From Gillisia sp. Hel1_33_143 (GTDB taxonomy: Bacteria > Bacteroidota > Bacteroidia > Flavobacteriales > Flavobacteriaceae), in NCBI RefSeq assembly GCF_900104765.1, contig NZ_LT629737.1, positions 62,001 through 126,000 on the forward strand: a DNA stretch of 64,000 nucleotides, in the 5' to 3' direction. Below the pieces are notes generated by a model. It was not told the origin of the DNA. It was given only the letters and a program-made list of their open reading frames with translations, and did not search any database. The position numbers and the translations under genes were made by a program. Each line of letters begins with the position of its first letter. Positions within the stretch are counted from its first letter, which is position 1. Shown one piece after another: positions 17,623 to 27,259 of this stretch.

Positions 17623-20253
17623 TTATTTTAATGCCCGAAGACTTGCTTTAATAGTCTCTATTTTTGCCTGAGCATCTGCTTGCTTGGCTTTTTCTACCGC
17701 TACCACACTATCTGGCGCATTACTTACAAAACGTTCATTAGAGAGCTTCTTTTCTACAGATTTTAAGAAGCCTTGAGTATACTTAAGCTCTTCCTCTAGT
17801 TTTTTAATTTCTGCATTAACATCTATAGCACCTTCTATTGGAATAAAATATTCATTAGATCTTACTCTAAATGATAAGGTACCTTCCACTTGCTTCTCCA
17901 CATATTTTAGTGTAGAAACATTTCCCATTTTCTGAATTACTGCATTGAATGTATCTGAACTATTTTCGTTGTTTAGTATATCTAAAGCTATTTGATCTTT
18001 GAAAGAGATATTCTTATCTTTCCTAATATTTCTGATTCCGGCTATAACTTCTGAAGCAACAGCAAATTCATTTATGATATTCTGATCAACTTCTGCAGCT
18101 TCTGGCCACTTAGATATTATTAAAGCTTCTTCTTTGCTTCTATTATTTAGATGCTGCCAGATCTCTTCAGAAATAAAGGGAACAAAAGGATGAAGAACTT
18201 TTAAATTATCTTCTAAAATAGTAATAACCTCGTCATAAGTTTTCTTGTCTATAGCCTCCCCAAATGTTGGCTTCACCATTTCTAGTAACCAAGAACAGTA
18301 ATCATCCCAGATTAACTTATAGGTAGCCATAAGAGCATCACTAATTCTATATTTAGAATAATGATCTTCAATTTCTGAAAGTACTTTTGCAAACTTAGAT
18401 CTATACCAGCTTACAGCTACTTTAGAAGCTTCATTTTGCTCTTTCTCAGCATCTATTTCCCAACTATTGATTAATTTATAAGAGTTCCATATTTTATTTA
18501 CAAACCCACTTCCCTGCTTACATAGATCCTCATCGAACATAAGGTCATTTCCAGCAGGAGAACTTAATAACATCCCAACTCTTACACCATCTGCACCATA
18601 TTGGCCAATTAGATCTAGTGGATCTGGTGAGTTTCCTAGAGATTTAGACATCTTACGCCTTTGCTTATCTCTTACAATACCGGTTAGATACACATTCGTA
18701 AAAGGTTTCTCCCCTCTATACTCATAACCGGCAATGATCATTCTTGCCACCCAGAAAAATAAGATTTCTGGTGCAGTAACAAGATCGTTGGTTGGATAAT
18801 AGTAATTGATCTCTTTATTATCTGGCTCTAGTATACCGTTAAAAACGCTCATTGGCCATAACCATGAAGAAAACCAAGTATCTAAAGCATCCTCATCCTG
18901 CTTAAGATCTGAGATCTTCAATTCAGAATTTCCAGTTTTCTCTATAGCTTTTTCTAAAGCGCCTTGTATAGTTTCTGCAACTACAAAATCTTCTTTTCCA
19001 TCTCCATAGAAAAATGCAGGAATTTGCTGTCCCCACCATAATTGACGAGAGATATTCCAATCTCGCACATTCTCCATCCAATGTCTATAAGTATTTATAA
19101 ACTTCTCCGGCACAAGATTCACTTCTTTTTCCAGCACTGCATCTAATGCAGGTTGTGCTAAGTCTTTCATCTTTAAGAACCATTGATCACTTAATTTTGG
19201 TTCTATAACCGCACCAGTTCTTTCACTGGTACCCACTTTATTAATATGAGTTTCGGTCTTCACCAAAACACCTAAGTTTTCTAATTCTTTTACAATAGCT
19301 TTTCTAGCATCAAACCTATCCATGCCTTGATAATGCATAGCGTTGGAATTTAGAGTAGCATCATCATTTAGGATATCTATCACCTCAAGATTATGTTTTT
19401 CTCCCAACACCTTATCATTCATATCGTGTGCCGGAGTAACCTTTAAGCAACCAGTTCCAAACTCTATATCTACATATTCATCTTCAATAATAGGAATTAT
19501 TCTATTTACCAATGGCACGATAGCTTTCTTCCCTCTTAGATGTGCAAAACGCACATCATTAGGATTGATACAGATAGCAGAATCACCTAAAATAGTTTCT
19601 GGTCTTGTGGTAGCTATAGTAACTAGTTCATCGCTACCTTCTACCCTATATTGCAGATAATATAAATTTCCTTGTTTCTCCTGATAGATCACCTCTTCAT
19701 CAGAAAGGGTAGTTTTAGCTTCTGGATCCCAGTTAACCATACGATACCCTCTATAGATCATACCCTTTTCATAAAGATCTACAAAGACTTTTATTACAGA
19801 GGCAGACATATTCTCATCCATCGTAAATTTGGTACGCTCCCAATCACAAGAAGCTCCTAATTTCTTTAGCTGTTCTAAAATTATACCTCCATGCTTATGC
19901 GTCCAATCCCAAGCATGCGTTAAGAACTCTTCTCTATTAAGATCATTCTTGTCTATTCCCTCAGATTTTAATTTAGCAACCACCTTTGCTTCTGTAGCTA
20001 TAGAGGCATGGTCTGTTCCTGGTACCCAACAAGCATTGAAACCTTTAAGTCTGGCTCTTCTAATTAGAACATCTTGCAACGTATTATTTAACATATGGCC
20101 CATGTGCAATACTCCCGTAACATTTGGTGGTGGAATTACAATGGTATATGGTGTTCTTTCATCTACTTCAGAATGAAAATACCCATTATCCATCCAGTAT
20201 TTATACCATTTGTCTTCAACCTGCTTTGCATCGTATTTCTGAGATATTGCCAT
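17623..20253 (-). CDS. valS: valyl-tRNA synthetase
   Basis: An 876-residue class I aminoacyl-tRNA synthetase charging tRNA-Val. The HIGH-type motif is in [18 protein letters not shown] and the KMSKS loop in [18 protein letters not shown]; the editing domain lies between them, and a C-terminal coiled-coil arm (about 810-876) is typical of ValRS. The frame is open 30 bases further up, but those bases abut the promoter box at 20281-20288, and the ATG at 20253 gives the family start [20 protein letters not shown]. Confidence 0.97.
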   Translation of the reverse strand: MAISQKYDAKQVEDKWYKYWMDNGYFHSEVDERTPYTIVIPPPNVTGVLHMGHMLNNTLQDVLIRRARLKGFNACWVPGTDHASIATEAKVVAKLKSEGIDKNDLNREEFLTHAWDWTHKHGGIILEQLKKLGASCDWERTKFTMDENMSASVIKVFVDLYEKGMIYRGYRMVNWDPEAKTTLSDEEVIYQEKQGNLYYLQYRVEGSDELVTIATTRPETILGDSAICINPNDVRFAHLRGKKAIVPLVNRIIPIIEDEYVDIEFGTGCLKVTPAHDMNDKVLGEKHNLEVIDILNDDATLNSNAMHYQGMDRFDARKAIVKELENLGVLVKTETHINKVGTSERTGAVIEPKLSDQWFLKMKDLAQPALDAVLEKEVNLVPEKFINTYRHWMENVRDWNISRQLWWGQQIPAFFYGDGKEDFVVAETIQGALEKAIEKTGNSELKISDLKQDEDALDTWFSSWLWPMSVFNGILEPDNKEINYYYPTNDLVTAPEILFFWVARMIIAGYEYRGEKPFTNVYLTGIVRDKQRRKMSKSLGNSPDPLDLIGQYGADGVRVGMLLSSPAGNDLMFDEDLCKQGSGFVNKIWNSYKLINSWEIDAEKEQNEASKVAVSWYRSKFAKVLSEIEDHYSKYRISDALMATYKLIWDDYCSWLLEMVKPTFGEAIDKKTYDEVITILEDNLKVLHPFVPFISEEIWQHLNNRSKEEALIISKWPEAAEVDQNIINEFAVASEVIAGIRNIRKDKNISFKDQIALDILNNENSSDTFNAVIQKMGNVSTLKYVEKQVEGTLSFRVRSNEYFIPIEGAIDVNAEIKKLEEELKYTQGFLKSVEKKLSNERFVSNAPDSVVAVEKAKQADAQAKIETIKASLRALK

Positions 20254-20280
20254 CTTTGGTCTAATTTTTGAAAATATGAG

Positions 20281-20288
20281 CAAAAGTA
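20281..20288 (-). promoter_or_regulatory. -7 box of valS
   Basis: On the minus strand the sequence reads TACTTTTG, 27 bases before the valS ATG at 20253. Confidence 0.55.
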
Positions 20289-20333
20289 CTTATAAGTTGA
20301 GGATTATAAAAGAAGTAGTTTTGCTTATATATT

Positions 20334-20363
20334 TTTGAGTTAGACCTAAACCCTTTACCTTTA
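20334..20363 (+). promoter_or_regulatory. promoter of the DUF1573 gene
   Basis: TTTG at 20334-20337 and TACCTTTA at 20356-20363 are separated by 18 bases, and the gene starts 20 bases further on. Confidence 0.55.
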
Positions 20364-20383
20364 CTAAACAAAATCTGATAATT

Positions 20384-20767
20384 ATGAAAACCTACATTTC
20401 AATAATAATATTTATGCTGGCTGGTCTTGGAACCATTACAGCACAGAACGCTGCAAAGTTTGAATTTAAAGCGGAAGTTATAGATTACGGCGATATACAG
20501 AAAGGAAGCGATGGAACTCAAATATTCACTTTTAAGAATATTGGGGATTCCCCTTTAATTATAGAAAATGTGTATTCTAGCTGTGGATGCACAGTACCTA
20601 CATGGACAAAGTCTGCTGTTGCTCCGGGAAAAAGCGGAGAGATAAAAGTGAAGTATGACACAGATATCGTAGGACCTATTAGAAGAACCATTACTATCTA
20701 TTCTAACGCAGATGAATCGCCAAAGGCTATTAAAATTAAGGGTCGAGTAATGGAACCTATCAATTAG
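20384..20767 (+). CDS. secreted DUF1573 protein
   Basis: A 127-residue protein with a signal peptide (about 1-20, ending ITAQ) and a single DUF1573 domain, an immunoglobulin-like beta sandwich. The typical text is present: DYGDIQKGSDGTQIFTFKN, then YSSCGCTVPTW and APGKSGEIKVKYDT. DUF1573 proteins are abundant in Bacteroidetes envelopes; no catalytic role is established. It is monocistronic, with its own promoter and terminator. Confidence 0.9.
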   Translation: MKTYISIIIFMLAGLGTITAQNAAKFEFKAEVIDYGDIQKGSDGTQIFTFKNIGDSPLIIENVYSSCGCTVPTWTKSAVAPGKSGEIKVKYDTDIVGPIRRTITIYSNADESPKAIKIKGRVMEPIN

Positions 20768-20778
20768 ACTACAATTAC

Positions 20779-20804
20779 AACTCCCTTTTAGGGAGTTTTT
20801 TTTT
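20779..20804 (+). terminator. terminator of the DUF1573 gene
   Basis: A 7-bp stem AACTCCC/GGGAGTT (20779-20785 with 20791-20797) is followed by at least eight T. It immediately precedes the stop of the convergent protease gene. Confidence 0.8.
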
Positions 20805-22137
20805 ACAGTATCTTTTTCAATCTAAAATCTATCGTAATCTTATCTAGACCTCTTTCAATTTTTAACTTTATCCTTTTTCCATCTTTTGAACTTAAAATCC
20901 TTTGTAACCCAGAAAGAGAGAATCTATAAGCAGGCTTATTATTTATTTCTAATAGAATATCACCTTTCTGTAAACCTACCTTTTCTGCTGGGGATTCTGG
21001 ACGCACTTCCACAATCTTATACAAAGGTTGTAATTTAAATTTCACAGAAGTAGTGCTTTCATAAATAACACTACCAGCACCTTCTGTAGTATTCAAATTA
21101 TTAATTCCATTGGTACTGCTGTGATCTAGCTCCTTCACGATCATTTGTCCATCATGCGCTATTACAATACCACTCATGTCGTATTCAAAAGGCTCTAAAT
21201 AAAGCCTATTTGGTCTTAAGCTTACACTTTTTCTGGAATAATCAAAGATCACCTGGGACCTTCTTAAAATTTTAGCTCCAATACTTCCGTTCTTAGTATC
21301 GTAAGTCTTAAGCCCATCTATATAAGTTTTATCTGGAAAACTGGCGGTAACATCATTTAGTACAAACTTTCCAAGTTTTATACTTTCAACCCTGCTCCTA
21401 GCTCCGTAAACACTACCACTCATACCATAACCTAAAAAGTCATCAAAATGGACTTCCGGCAAACTTACTCCTGCAGATTTTTCTTCAAATACCCAAATAG
21501 CATCTCCAGAACCGCTATCTATTAAAAAGTTCAGTTTAAGCTCCTTTCCGTTTATTTTAGATATCGCCTCTATGTATGGTTTATTATTAGAAAATGTTAG
21601 AGGCAATACCTCACATCGATTGCATTTTTTAGAACTGTAGCGATCTTTATTATAGACAATCAACTTCTTTTTTAAATAATTAAAATCTAGAACAAAATCT
21701 TTAAAAAAATCGTTACCAATAATGCCATTTACAGGTATTCCCAATCTGCTGGAGAGATTCATGCTATTATCAAAAGAGATATAAATGGAAAGGTCGTTGG
21801 AAAAAGAATTTCCAATCTTAATGCTATTCCCTGTAGATTTTAGCGCTCTAATTGGCTCTTCCTCCCCTATGCCTCGTAAATAAATAATACTCGCATCTTT
21901 TACATCTATAGAATCTTCTTTATCTAAGCTGAATAAAATAGTAGAATCTACACCGGTATCGAGCAAAAAAGATAGTTTTACTCCATTTAACTCTAAAGGG
22001 ATTATAACCAGATCACTAACTAGCTGAAAAGGCAACTCAAATTTAGATTTATCATCTTCAATTCTAAAATTTCCTTGAGAACTAGCAATATGGTGAAGCA
22101 TTAAAAAAATCATCAAAAGACCTATTGCTTTTTTCAA
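20803..22137 (-). CDS. exported retropepsin-like aspartyl protease with PDZ domain
   Basis: A 444-residue protein with a signal peptide (about 1-20), two retropepsin-like halves and a C-terminal PDZ domain (about 360-440, RPESPAEKVGLQKGDILLEI). The first half has the catalytic motif LSFLLDTGVDST and the second LNFLIDSGSGDA, the D-T/S-G pair expected of an aspartic protease. Between them, GIIGNDFFKDFVLDFNY is typical of the family. Substrates are unknown. It is alone on the minus strand, divergent from the aminotransferase. Confidence 0.87.
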   Translation of the reverse strand: MKKAIGLLMIFLMLHHIASSQGNFRIEDDKSKFELPFQLVSDLVIIPLELNGVKLSFLLDTGVDSTILFSLDKEDSIDVKDASIIYLRGIGEEEPIRALKSTGNSIKIGNSFSNDLSIYISFDNSMNLSSRLGIPVNGIIGNDFFKDFVLDFNYLKKKLIVYNKDRYSSKKCNRCEVLPLTFSNNKPYIEAISKINGKELKLNFLIDSGSGDAIWVFEEKSAGVSLPEVHFDDFLGYGMSGSVYGARSRVESIKLGKFVLNDVTASFPDKTYIDGLKTYDTKNGSIGAKILRRSQVIFDYSRKSVSLRPNRLYLEPFEYDMSGIVIAHDGQMIVKELDHSSTNGINNLNTTEGAGSVIYESTTSVKFKLQPLYKIVEVRPESPAEKVGLQKGDILLEINNKPAYRFSLSGLQRILSSKDGKRIKLKIERGLDKITIDFRLKKIL

Positions 22138-22237
22138 TTTTTATTTCAAATTACAAAATAATTGAGAATAATTGAGATTTATAAAGAATAGAATCTGCAT
22201 TAAATTTTGCACTTTTGCATAGAAAAAATAATATTCT

Positions 22238-23428
22238 ATGCCTAAAATTTCAGATAAGGGTCATTCTATGCCAGAATCCCCAATAAGAAAATTAGTACCT
22301 TATGCAGAAGCCGCAACCAAAAAAGGTAAAAAGATATACCAGTTAAACATAGGACAGCCAGATATTAAAACCCCACAGGTGGCTTTAGATGCTGTTAGAA
22401 ACCATAATATTGAAGTATTATCTTACAGTCATTCTGCAGGTTTTGCAGAATATAGAGATAAGCTTGCAAAATATTATACCGGCAAAAATATTGCCGTAGA
22501 TGGCGATGATATCATCATATCTACCGGAGGTTCAGAAGCTTTGATGTTCGCTATGGGTAGTATTGCAGATACGGGTGATGAAATTATCATACCCGAACCA
22601 TTCTACGCTAATTACAACGGATTTGCTACAGCTTCAGGCGTTACCATCATTCCTGTAGAATCTAAAATAGAAAACAATTTTGCACTTCCTCCAATTTCAG
22701 AATTTGAAAAATTAATAACTCCTAAAACCAAGGCAATATTAATTTGTAATCCTGGAAATCCTACCGGTTATTTATATACTCAGGAAGAGATAAAGCAACT
22801 AGCAGATGTTGCATTAAAGCATGATATTTTCTTAGTTTCTGATGAAGTTTATAGAGAATTCACCTACGATGGTGCTGAACATTTCTCTATAATGAGCCTT
22901 CCAGAATTAAAAAACCATGCTATTATGATAGATTCTGTATCTAAGCGATACAGTATGTGTGGCGCTAGAATTGGATGTCTTGTATCGAAGAACAAAGAGG
23001 TTATACAAACTGCTATGAAGTTTGCCCAGGCTAGATTGAGTCCTCCAACATTTGAACAGATTGCTAGTGAAGCTGCTTTAGATACTCCACAAAGTTATTT
23101 TGATGAAGTAATAAAAGAATATACCAATAGAAGAAATATTCTTATTAAGGGTTTAAATTCTATAGAGGGTGTTAAGGTTGCAGAACCTAAAGGTGCATTT
23201 TATTGTATCGCCGAATTGCCGGTAGAAAGTGCAGACGACTTTGCAAGATGGTTGCTAGAAGATTTTCAATTAGATAATGAAACCATTATGGTTGCCCCGG
23301 CTGCAGGTTTTTACTCTACTCCAAACACAGGATTAAATCAGGTAAGAATTGCTTACGTCCTTAAAAAAGAGAATTTAGAAAGAGCCATAGAAATTCTTAG
23401 AGCTGCATTAAAAGAATACAACAAATAG
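22238..23428 (+). CDS. PLP-dependent aminotransferase, class I/II
   Basis: A 396-residue fold-type I enzyme, probably aspartate aminotransferase-like. It has the N-terminal KGKKIYQLNIGQPDIKTP, ICNPGNPTGYLYTQEEIKQL, LVSDEVYREF, and the PLP lysine in SVSKRYSMCGARIG; a C-terminal arginine for substrate carboxylate lies in NQVRIAYV. Exact amino donor is uncertain. murB begins 4 bases after its stop, so the two share a transcript. A weak promoter-like CACTTTTG lies about 24 bases before the start. Confidence 0.9.
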   Translation: MPKISDKGHSMPESPIRKLVPYAEAATKKGKKIYQLNIGQPDIKTPQVALDAVRNHNIEVLSYSHSAGFAEYRDKLAKYYTGKNIAVDGDDIIISTGGSEALMFAMGSIADTGDEIIIPEPFYANYNGFATASGVTIIPVESKIENNFALPPISEFEKLITPKTKAILICNPGNPTGYLYTQEEIKQLADVALKHDIFLVSDEVYREFTYDGAEHFSIMSLPELKNHAIMIDSVSKRYSMCGARIGCLVSKNKEVIQTAMKFAQARLSPPTFEQIASEAALDTPQSYFDEVIKEYTNRRNILIKGLNSIEGVKVAEPKGAFYCIAELPVESADDFARWLLEDFQLDNETIMVAPAAGFYSTPNTGLNQVRIAYVLKKENLERAIEILRAALKEYNK

Positions 23429-23432
23429 TTGA

Positions 23433-24446
23433 ATGAAAGTGTTTGAGAATTTTTCTTTAAAAGCTTATAATACCTTCGGAATAGACGTAAAGGCTAGAAA
23501 GTTTATTTCTGTTACGTCCATAGATGATCTAAAGACGGTTTTAAAACAAACCTATTCAGATCAATTATTTATTTTGGGTGGTGGTAGCAATATGTTGCTT
23601 ACAAAAGATATAGATGCCACCGTGGTTCATTTAGACCTAAAAGGAACAGAAATTACAAGAGAGACTGAAGAATACGTTCTTATTAGAGCAGAGGCAGGTG
23701 AAAACTGGCATCAGTTTGTACTTCATACCCTAGAAAATAATTGGGGCGGACTTGAAAATCTTTCTCTTATACCCGGAAATATTGGTACTGCTCCAATTCA
23801 AAACATTGGAGCTTACGGAGTGGAGTTAAAAGATACTTTTTATTCTTGTACCGCTTTAAATATACAGACCTTAGAAGAACGAAAATTCAGTTTGGAAGAA
23901 TGTGGCTTTGGTTACAGAAATTCAATATTTAAGAATGATGTTAAGGGTAAATATGTGATTACTAGCGTGACCTTTAAATTAAAAAAGAAAGATCATTTAA
24001 TACAAACTAATTACGGGGCCATTGATACTGCTTTGGAGGAAATGGGTATTGACAATCCTACAATTCAAGACGTCTCAAAAGCTGTAATAAAGATTAGACA
24101 GGAGAAACTTCCAGACCCTAAGATTTTAGGAAATAGCGGTAGCTTCTTCAAAAATCCAGTTATAAGCGCCCTAGAATTCGATACTCTTAAGCTGAAATTT
24201 CCAAAAATGCCTTCTTATCAAATATCAGATAATGAAGTAAAGATTCCTGCCGGCTGGCTAATAGACACTGCCGGTCTTAAAGGATTTAGAGAAGGTGACG
24301 CCGGAATACACATAAACCAGGCTTTGGTTTTAGTGAATTATGGAAACGCTACTGGATCTGAAATTTGGTCTCTTGCTGCAAAAGTGCAAGAAAAAGTTTA
24401 TGACCTATTTAATATCAAGTTAGAAGCAGAAGTAAACGTTTTTTAA
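23433..24446 (+). CDS. murB: UDP-N-acetylenolpyruvoylglucosamine reductase
   Basis: A 337-residue flavoenzyme that reduces UDP-GlcNAc-enolpyruvate to UDP-MurNAc with NADPH. It begins with the FAD loop FSLKAYNTFGIDVKARKF, followed by FILGGGSNML-like text, the NLSLIPGNIGTAPIQNIGAYG block, and the catalytic serine region GNSGSFFKNPVI. It is the long type I-like form (about 340 residues) of proteobacteria and Bacteroidetes. It is coupled to the upstream aminotransferase and ends at a bidirectional terminator. Confidence 0.95.
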   Translation: MKVFENFSLKAYNTFGIDVKARKFISVTSIDDLKTVLKQTYSDQLFILGGGSNMLLTKDIDATVVHLDLKGTEITRETEEYVLIRAEAGENWHQFVLHTLENNWGGLENLSLIPGNIGTAPIQNIGAYGVELKDTFYSCTALNIQTLEERKFSLEECGFGYRNSIFKNDVKGKYVITSVTFKLKKKDHLIQTNYGAIDTALEEMGIDNPTIQDVSKAVIKIRQEKLPDPKILGNSGSFFKNPVISALEFDTLKLKFPKMPSYQISDNEVKIPAGWLIDTAGLKGFREGDAGIHINQALVLVNYGNATGSEIWSLAAKVQEKVYDLFNIKLEAEVNVF

Positions 24447-24464
24447 ATACATTTTAAAGCATAA

Positions 24465-24491
24465 AAAAATCCCGCTTTTAGCGGGATTTTT
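24465..24491. terminator. bidirectional terminator between murB and the fasciclin gene
   Basis: An 11-bp perfect stem AAAAATCCCGC / GCGGGATTTTT (24465-24475 with 24481-24491) has A and T flanks suiting both convergent genes. Confidence 0.85.
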
Positions 24492-24519
24492 AATTTCATT
24501 GTATGTATGTGTTAGTCAA

Positions 24520-25143
24520 TTATGACTTCTTCATTACAACAGCATCAATTTCGTGAACAACTCCATTAGAAGCTTGAATATCTGCCTTAACTACGGTAGA
24601 AGTTTTACCATTACCATCTTTAAGAACAATTTTATCACCGTCCATCATAGCGGTAAGATCTGCTCCATCTACAGTTTTCATAGCATAAGAACCGTCATTT
24701 TCTGATATCCACTTTGCTAACATATCAGAAGTAATACTATCCTGAACTACATGATATTTAAGCACAGTTTGTAATTTTTCTTTATTCTCTGGCATCATCA
24801 ATTCGTCCAAAGTAGCTTTAGGCACTTTTGCAAAAGCATCATCTGTTGGTGCAAATACTGTAAAAGGTCCTTCTTCTTCTTTCATCATTTGTGCTAATTC
24901 AGCAGCCTGTAATGCGCTAACTAAAGTACTTAGTTCCGCAGTAGCCATAGCTTTAGAAGCTATACTATTAGACTCCATTTGCATACGGTCTTCATTTGCT
25001 TTCATTTCAGCTTCTCTTTCAGCTTCCATTTCCTGCATTTCCATTTTGTCTTTTTCTTCTTGCTCTTTCTTTTTATTATCATCACAAGATGTAAAAGCAA
25101 GCGCTGATAATACAGCAACTATCGTTAATTTTCTTAATTTCAT
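24520..25143 (-). CDS. fasciclin-domain lipoprotein
   Basis: A 207-residue protein: lipoprotein signal with lipobox FTSC (cysteine about 20), a very charged Glu/Lys/Met-rich linker (about 22-60), and one fasciclin (FAS1) domain (about 66-207) with GPFTVFAPTDDAFAKVP, VLKYHVVQDSIT and SNGVVHEIDAVVM. FAS1 domains mediate adhesion or ligand binding. It is followed by the murB terminator and divergent from the small Cys protein gene. Confidence 0.92.
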   Translation of the reverse strand: MKLRKLTIVAVLSALAFTSCDDNKKKEQEEKDKMEMQEMEAEREAEMKANEDRMQMESNSIASKAMATAELSTLVSALQAAELAQMMKEEEGPFTVFAPTDDAFAKVPKATLDELMMPENKEKLQTVLKYHVVQDSITSDMLAKWISENDGSYAMKTVDGADLTAMMDGDKIVLKDGNGKTSTVVKADIQASNGVVHEIDAVVMKKS

Positions 25144-25284
25144 AATTTGGTTTTTATGTTAATTATTTGACGCAATTTAGCACCGTTTGCTGATATGTTG
25201 CATATTATTAAATTAAAGTTTAGTTAAATATTGTAAAGGTTATATTAATTAGCGACTACATTTTCCAAGCAGGGTTTTTATTAT

Positions 25285-25292
25285 TACTTTTG
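25285..25292 (+). promoter_or_regulatory. -7 box of the small Cys protein operon
   Basis: TACTTTTG lies 17 bases before the ATG at 25310; no clear -33 TTG is visible. Confidence 0.5.
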
Positions 25293-25309
25293 CACTAAGA
25301 AAAAAGGTT

Positions 25310-25516
25310 ATGGAATTACTACTTATTACGATCGTATTATTAGGTTTAGCTTTCGCCGGAATTGCTATAAAAATTTGGGCAAAAAAAGACGGTAAATTCG
25401 CCGGAACCTGCGCTAGTCAAAGTCCGTTCTTAAATACTGAAGGAGAATCTTGTAGTTTTTGCGGTAAATCTCCAGAAGAAATGAAAGATTGCTCAGACAC
25501 TACTAAGAGCAATTAA
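25310..25516 (+). CDS. small membrane protein with four cysteines, NqrM-like
   Basis: A 68-residue protein: one N-terminal transmembrane helix (about 2-22), a Lys-rich turn (IKIWAKKDGKFAGTCA), then cysteines 34, 48, 51 and 61, with 48 and 51 in a CSFC pair. The layout, a helix, a basic Lys-Gly segment, a G(S/T)C motif and a Cys cluster, resembles NqrM (DUF539), which helps build the iron site of Na+-NQR. Such proteins in Flavobacteriaceae are often labelled only membrane or secreted protein. nqrF and apbE occur at the right end of this window. The NqrM assignment is inference; 5 bases separate it from the glycosyltransferase gene. Confidence 0.6.
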   Translation: MELLLITIVLLGLAFAGIAIKIWAKKDGKFAGTCASQSPFLNTEGESCSFCGKSPEEMKDCSDTTKSN

Positions 25517-25521
25517 TATAA

Positions 25522-26622
25522 ATGATAACATTTTTATTCTCCCTATTTATAGTTTTTGCTATAGTTAATATTGCATATTATATTGGCTATTTAAATTTTA
25601 CCTCAATCCCAAATACCGTCACTAACAATTCAGATCTACCAATCTCGGTAATTATCTGCGCAAAAAATGAAGCAGAAAATCTAAAGCAATTTATCCCAAG
25701 CATCCTAGATCAGAATTATTCTAATTTTGAAGTTGTTCTTATTAATGATGCTTCTTTTGATGAAACTCTAGAAGTTATGGAGAGCTTTCTATATGACCCA
25801 AGAGTTAAATTAGTAAACGTTGAGAATAACGAGGCTTTTTGGGGAAAGAAGAAATATGCACTCACTCTAGGAATTAAAAAAGCAAGCAATCCATATCTTT
25901 TATTTACAGATGCAGATTGCGCTCCAGAAAGTAAATTCTGGATTCAAAAGATGGCTTCAGGTTTTGCACAAGAAAAATCAATCATCCTTGGTTATGGAGG
26001 TTATTTTAAAAACAAGTCTTCTTTTCTCAATAAAATGATTCGGTTTGAAACGCTACTCACTGCTGTTCAATATTTCTCTTATGCAAATTGGGGTATACCC
26101 TATATGGGGGTTGGCAGAAATTTAGCCTACACCTCTTCAGAATTCTACAATCAGAATGGCTATGCCACCCACCTCCATTTAAAATCTGGAGATGACGATC
26201 TTTTTGTAAATCAGGCGGCAACCAAAGAGAACACCAGCATTTGCTTAGACAAAGATGCTATTACCCGTAGCTGCCCAAAGACTAGTTATAAATCATGGAT
26301 CACACAAAAACGCAGACATATCTCCACTGCCAAATATTACAAGAAAAAGCATAAAGCTTTACTAGGCTTATTTTATTTTTCTCAATTTGCCTTTTGGATC
26401 TTAGCTATATTTTTGCTGAGCTTTCTTATTCACTGGCAGTTAGTTCTTGGAATATTAGTTATAAGGCTGATTTTGCAATTGGTAGTTATATGGAAATCTG
26501 CAAAGAAATTAGATGAGTTAGATCTTGTATGGCTTACTCCAATTTTGGAGATTTTTCTTATCTGTATACAATTTGGTATCTTTAGTCTTAATCTTTTTTC
26601 AAAACCAACTAATTGGAAATAA
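25522..26622 (+). CDS. membrane glycosyltransferase, family 2
   Basis: A 366-residue inverting GT-A enzyme with one N-terminal hydrophobic helix (about 1-22) and two to three C-terminal helices (about 278-365). The catalytic core has ISVIICAKNEAENLKQFIPS, EVVLINDASFDETLEV, the metal-binding DADCAPESKFW, and the QKRRH motif of processive or lipid-linked GT2 enzymes. The acceptor is unknown; cell-envelope glycolipid is likely. It lies between the NqrM-like gene (5-base gap) and the sigma factor, which it overlaps by 10 bases. Confidence 0.87.
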   Translation: MITFLFSLFIVFAIVNIAYYIGYLNFTSIPNTVTNNSDLPISVIICAKNEAENLKQFIPSILDQNYSNFEVVLINDASFDETLEVMESFLYDPRVKLVNVENNEAFWGKKKYALTLGIKKASNPYLLFTDADCAPESKFWIQKMASGFAQEKSIILGYGGYFKNKSSFLNKMIRFETLLTAVQYFSYANWGIPYMGVGRNLAYTSSEFYNQNGYATHLHLKSGDDDLFVNQAATKENTSICLDKDAITRSCPKTSYKSWITQKRRHISTAKYYKKKHKALLGLFYFSQFAFWILAIFLLSFLIHWQLVLGILVIRLILQLVVIWKSAKKLDELDLVWLTPILEIFLICIQFGIFSLNLFSKPTNWK

Positions 26623-27182
26623 ATACTGCAACGCTTCTAAAGCATATTAAACAGGCAAAAGAAGGGCAGCAGCAGGCTTTTAAATTTTTGCTTGATTCAT
26701 ATTGGATGGAAGTATACGCTTTTCAAATGAAAAGAGTGCGCAATGAATATGATGCTGAAGAAATTACAATTCAAACTTTTTCCAAGGCCTTTGATAAATT
26801 AGAGACTTTTGATGAAAAATACAGCTTTAAAACCTGGCTTATTACTATTTCCAAGAACATTCACATAGATCTTTTAAGAAAAAGTAAATCTTCCATAAGA
26901 GCTAATACGGCAGATGAGCCATCAGAAAATGTAAATAGAATACCAGATGAGACTCCAAGCATCGAAGATATTTTAATTAATGAGCAACATCTTGCACAGC
27001 TTTTAAGCGACATTAAGCAATTAAAACCGCATTATCAGGAAGTAATAAATCTTAGATATTTTCAAGAGAAATCTTATAAAGAGATTGCCACTTACCTTAA
27101 AGAGCCTATGAACAATGTTAAGGTAAAACTCCTTAGAGCTAAGAAACTTTTAGCTCAAATTATCGAAGCTCGAAAAAGCTAA
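26613..27182 (+). CDS. RNA polymerase sigma-70 family (ECF-type) factor
   Basis: A 189-residue sigma factor. Region 2 (about 20-92) includes MKRVRNEYDAEEITIQTFSK and KTWLITISKNIHIDLLRK; region 4 (about 128-185) includes LKPHYQEVINLRYFQEKS and a helix-turn-helix YKEIATYLKEPMNNVKVKLLR. No in-frame ATG precedes region 2.1, so a TTG start inside the end of the glycosyltransferase gene is the best choice; the next ATG (residue 32) would cut region 2. No anti-sigma factor gene is adjacent, so control may be by other means. The TTG and overlap suggest low or coupled translation. Confidence 0.85.
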   Translation: MEINTATLLKHIKQAKEGQQQAFKFLLDSYWMEVYAFQMKRVRNEYDAEEITIQTFSKAFDKLETFDEKYSFKTWLITISKNIHIDLLRKSKSSIRANTADEPSENVNRIPDETPSIEDILINEQHLAQLLSDIKQLKPHYQEVINLRYFQEKSYKEIATYLKEPMNNVKVKLLRAKKLLAQIIEARKS

Positions 27183-27234
27183 ACATCAGCTTAAACTCTG
27201 CTTTACTACCCCTATACAATTCATCATATTATTG

Positions 27235-27242
27235 TATCTTTG
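27235..27242 (+). promoter_or_regulatory. -7 box of lipA-gap
   Basis: TATCTTTG is a full match to the -7 consensus, 17 bases before the lipA ATG. Confidence 0.55.
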
Positions 27243-27259
27243 CCGCATAGAATTTTGAT

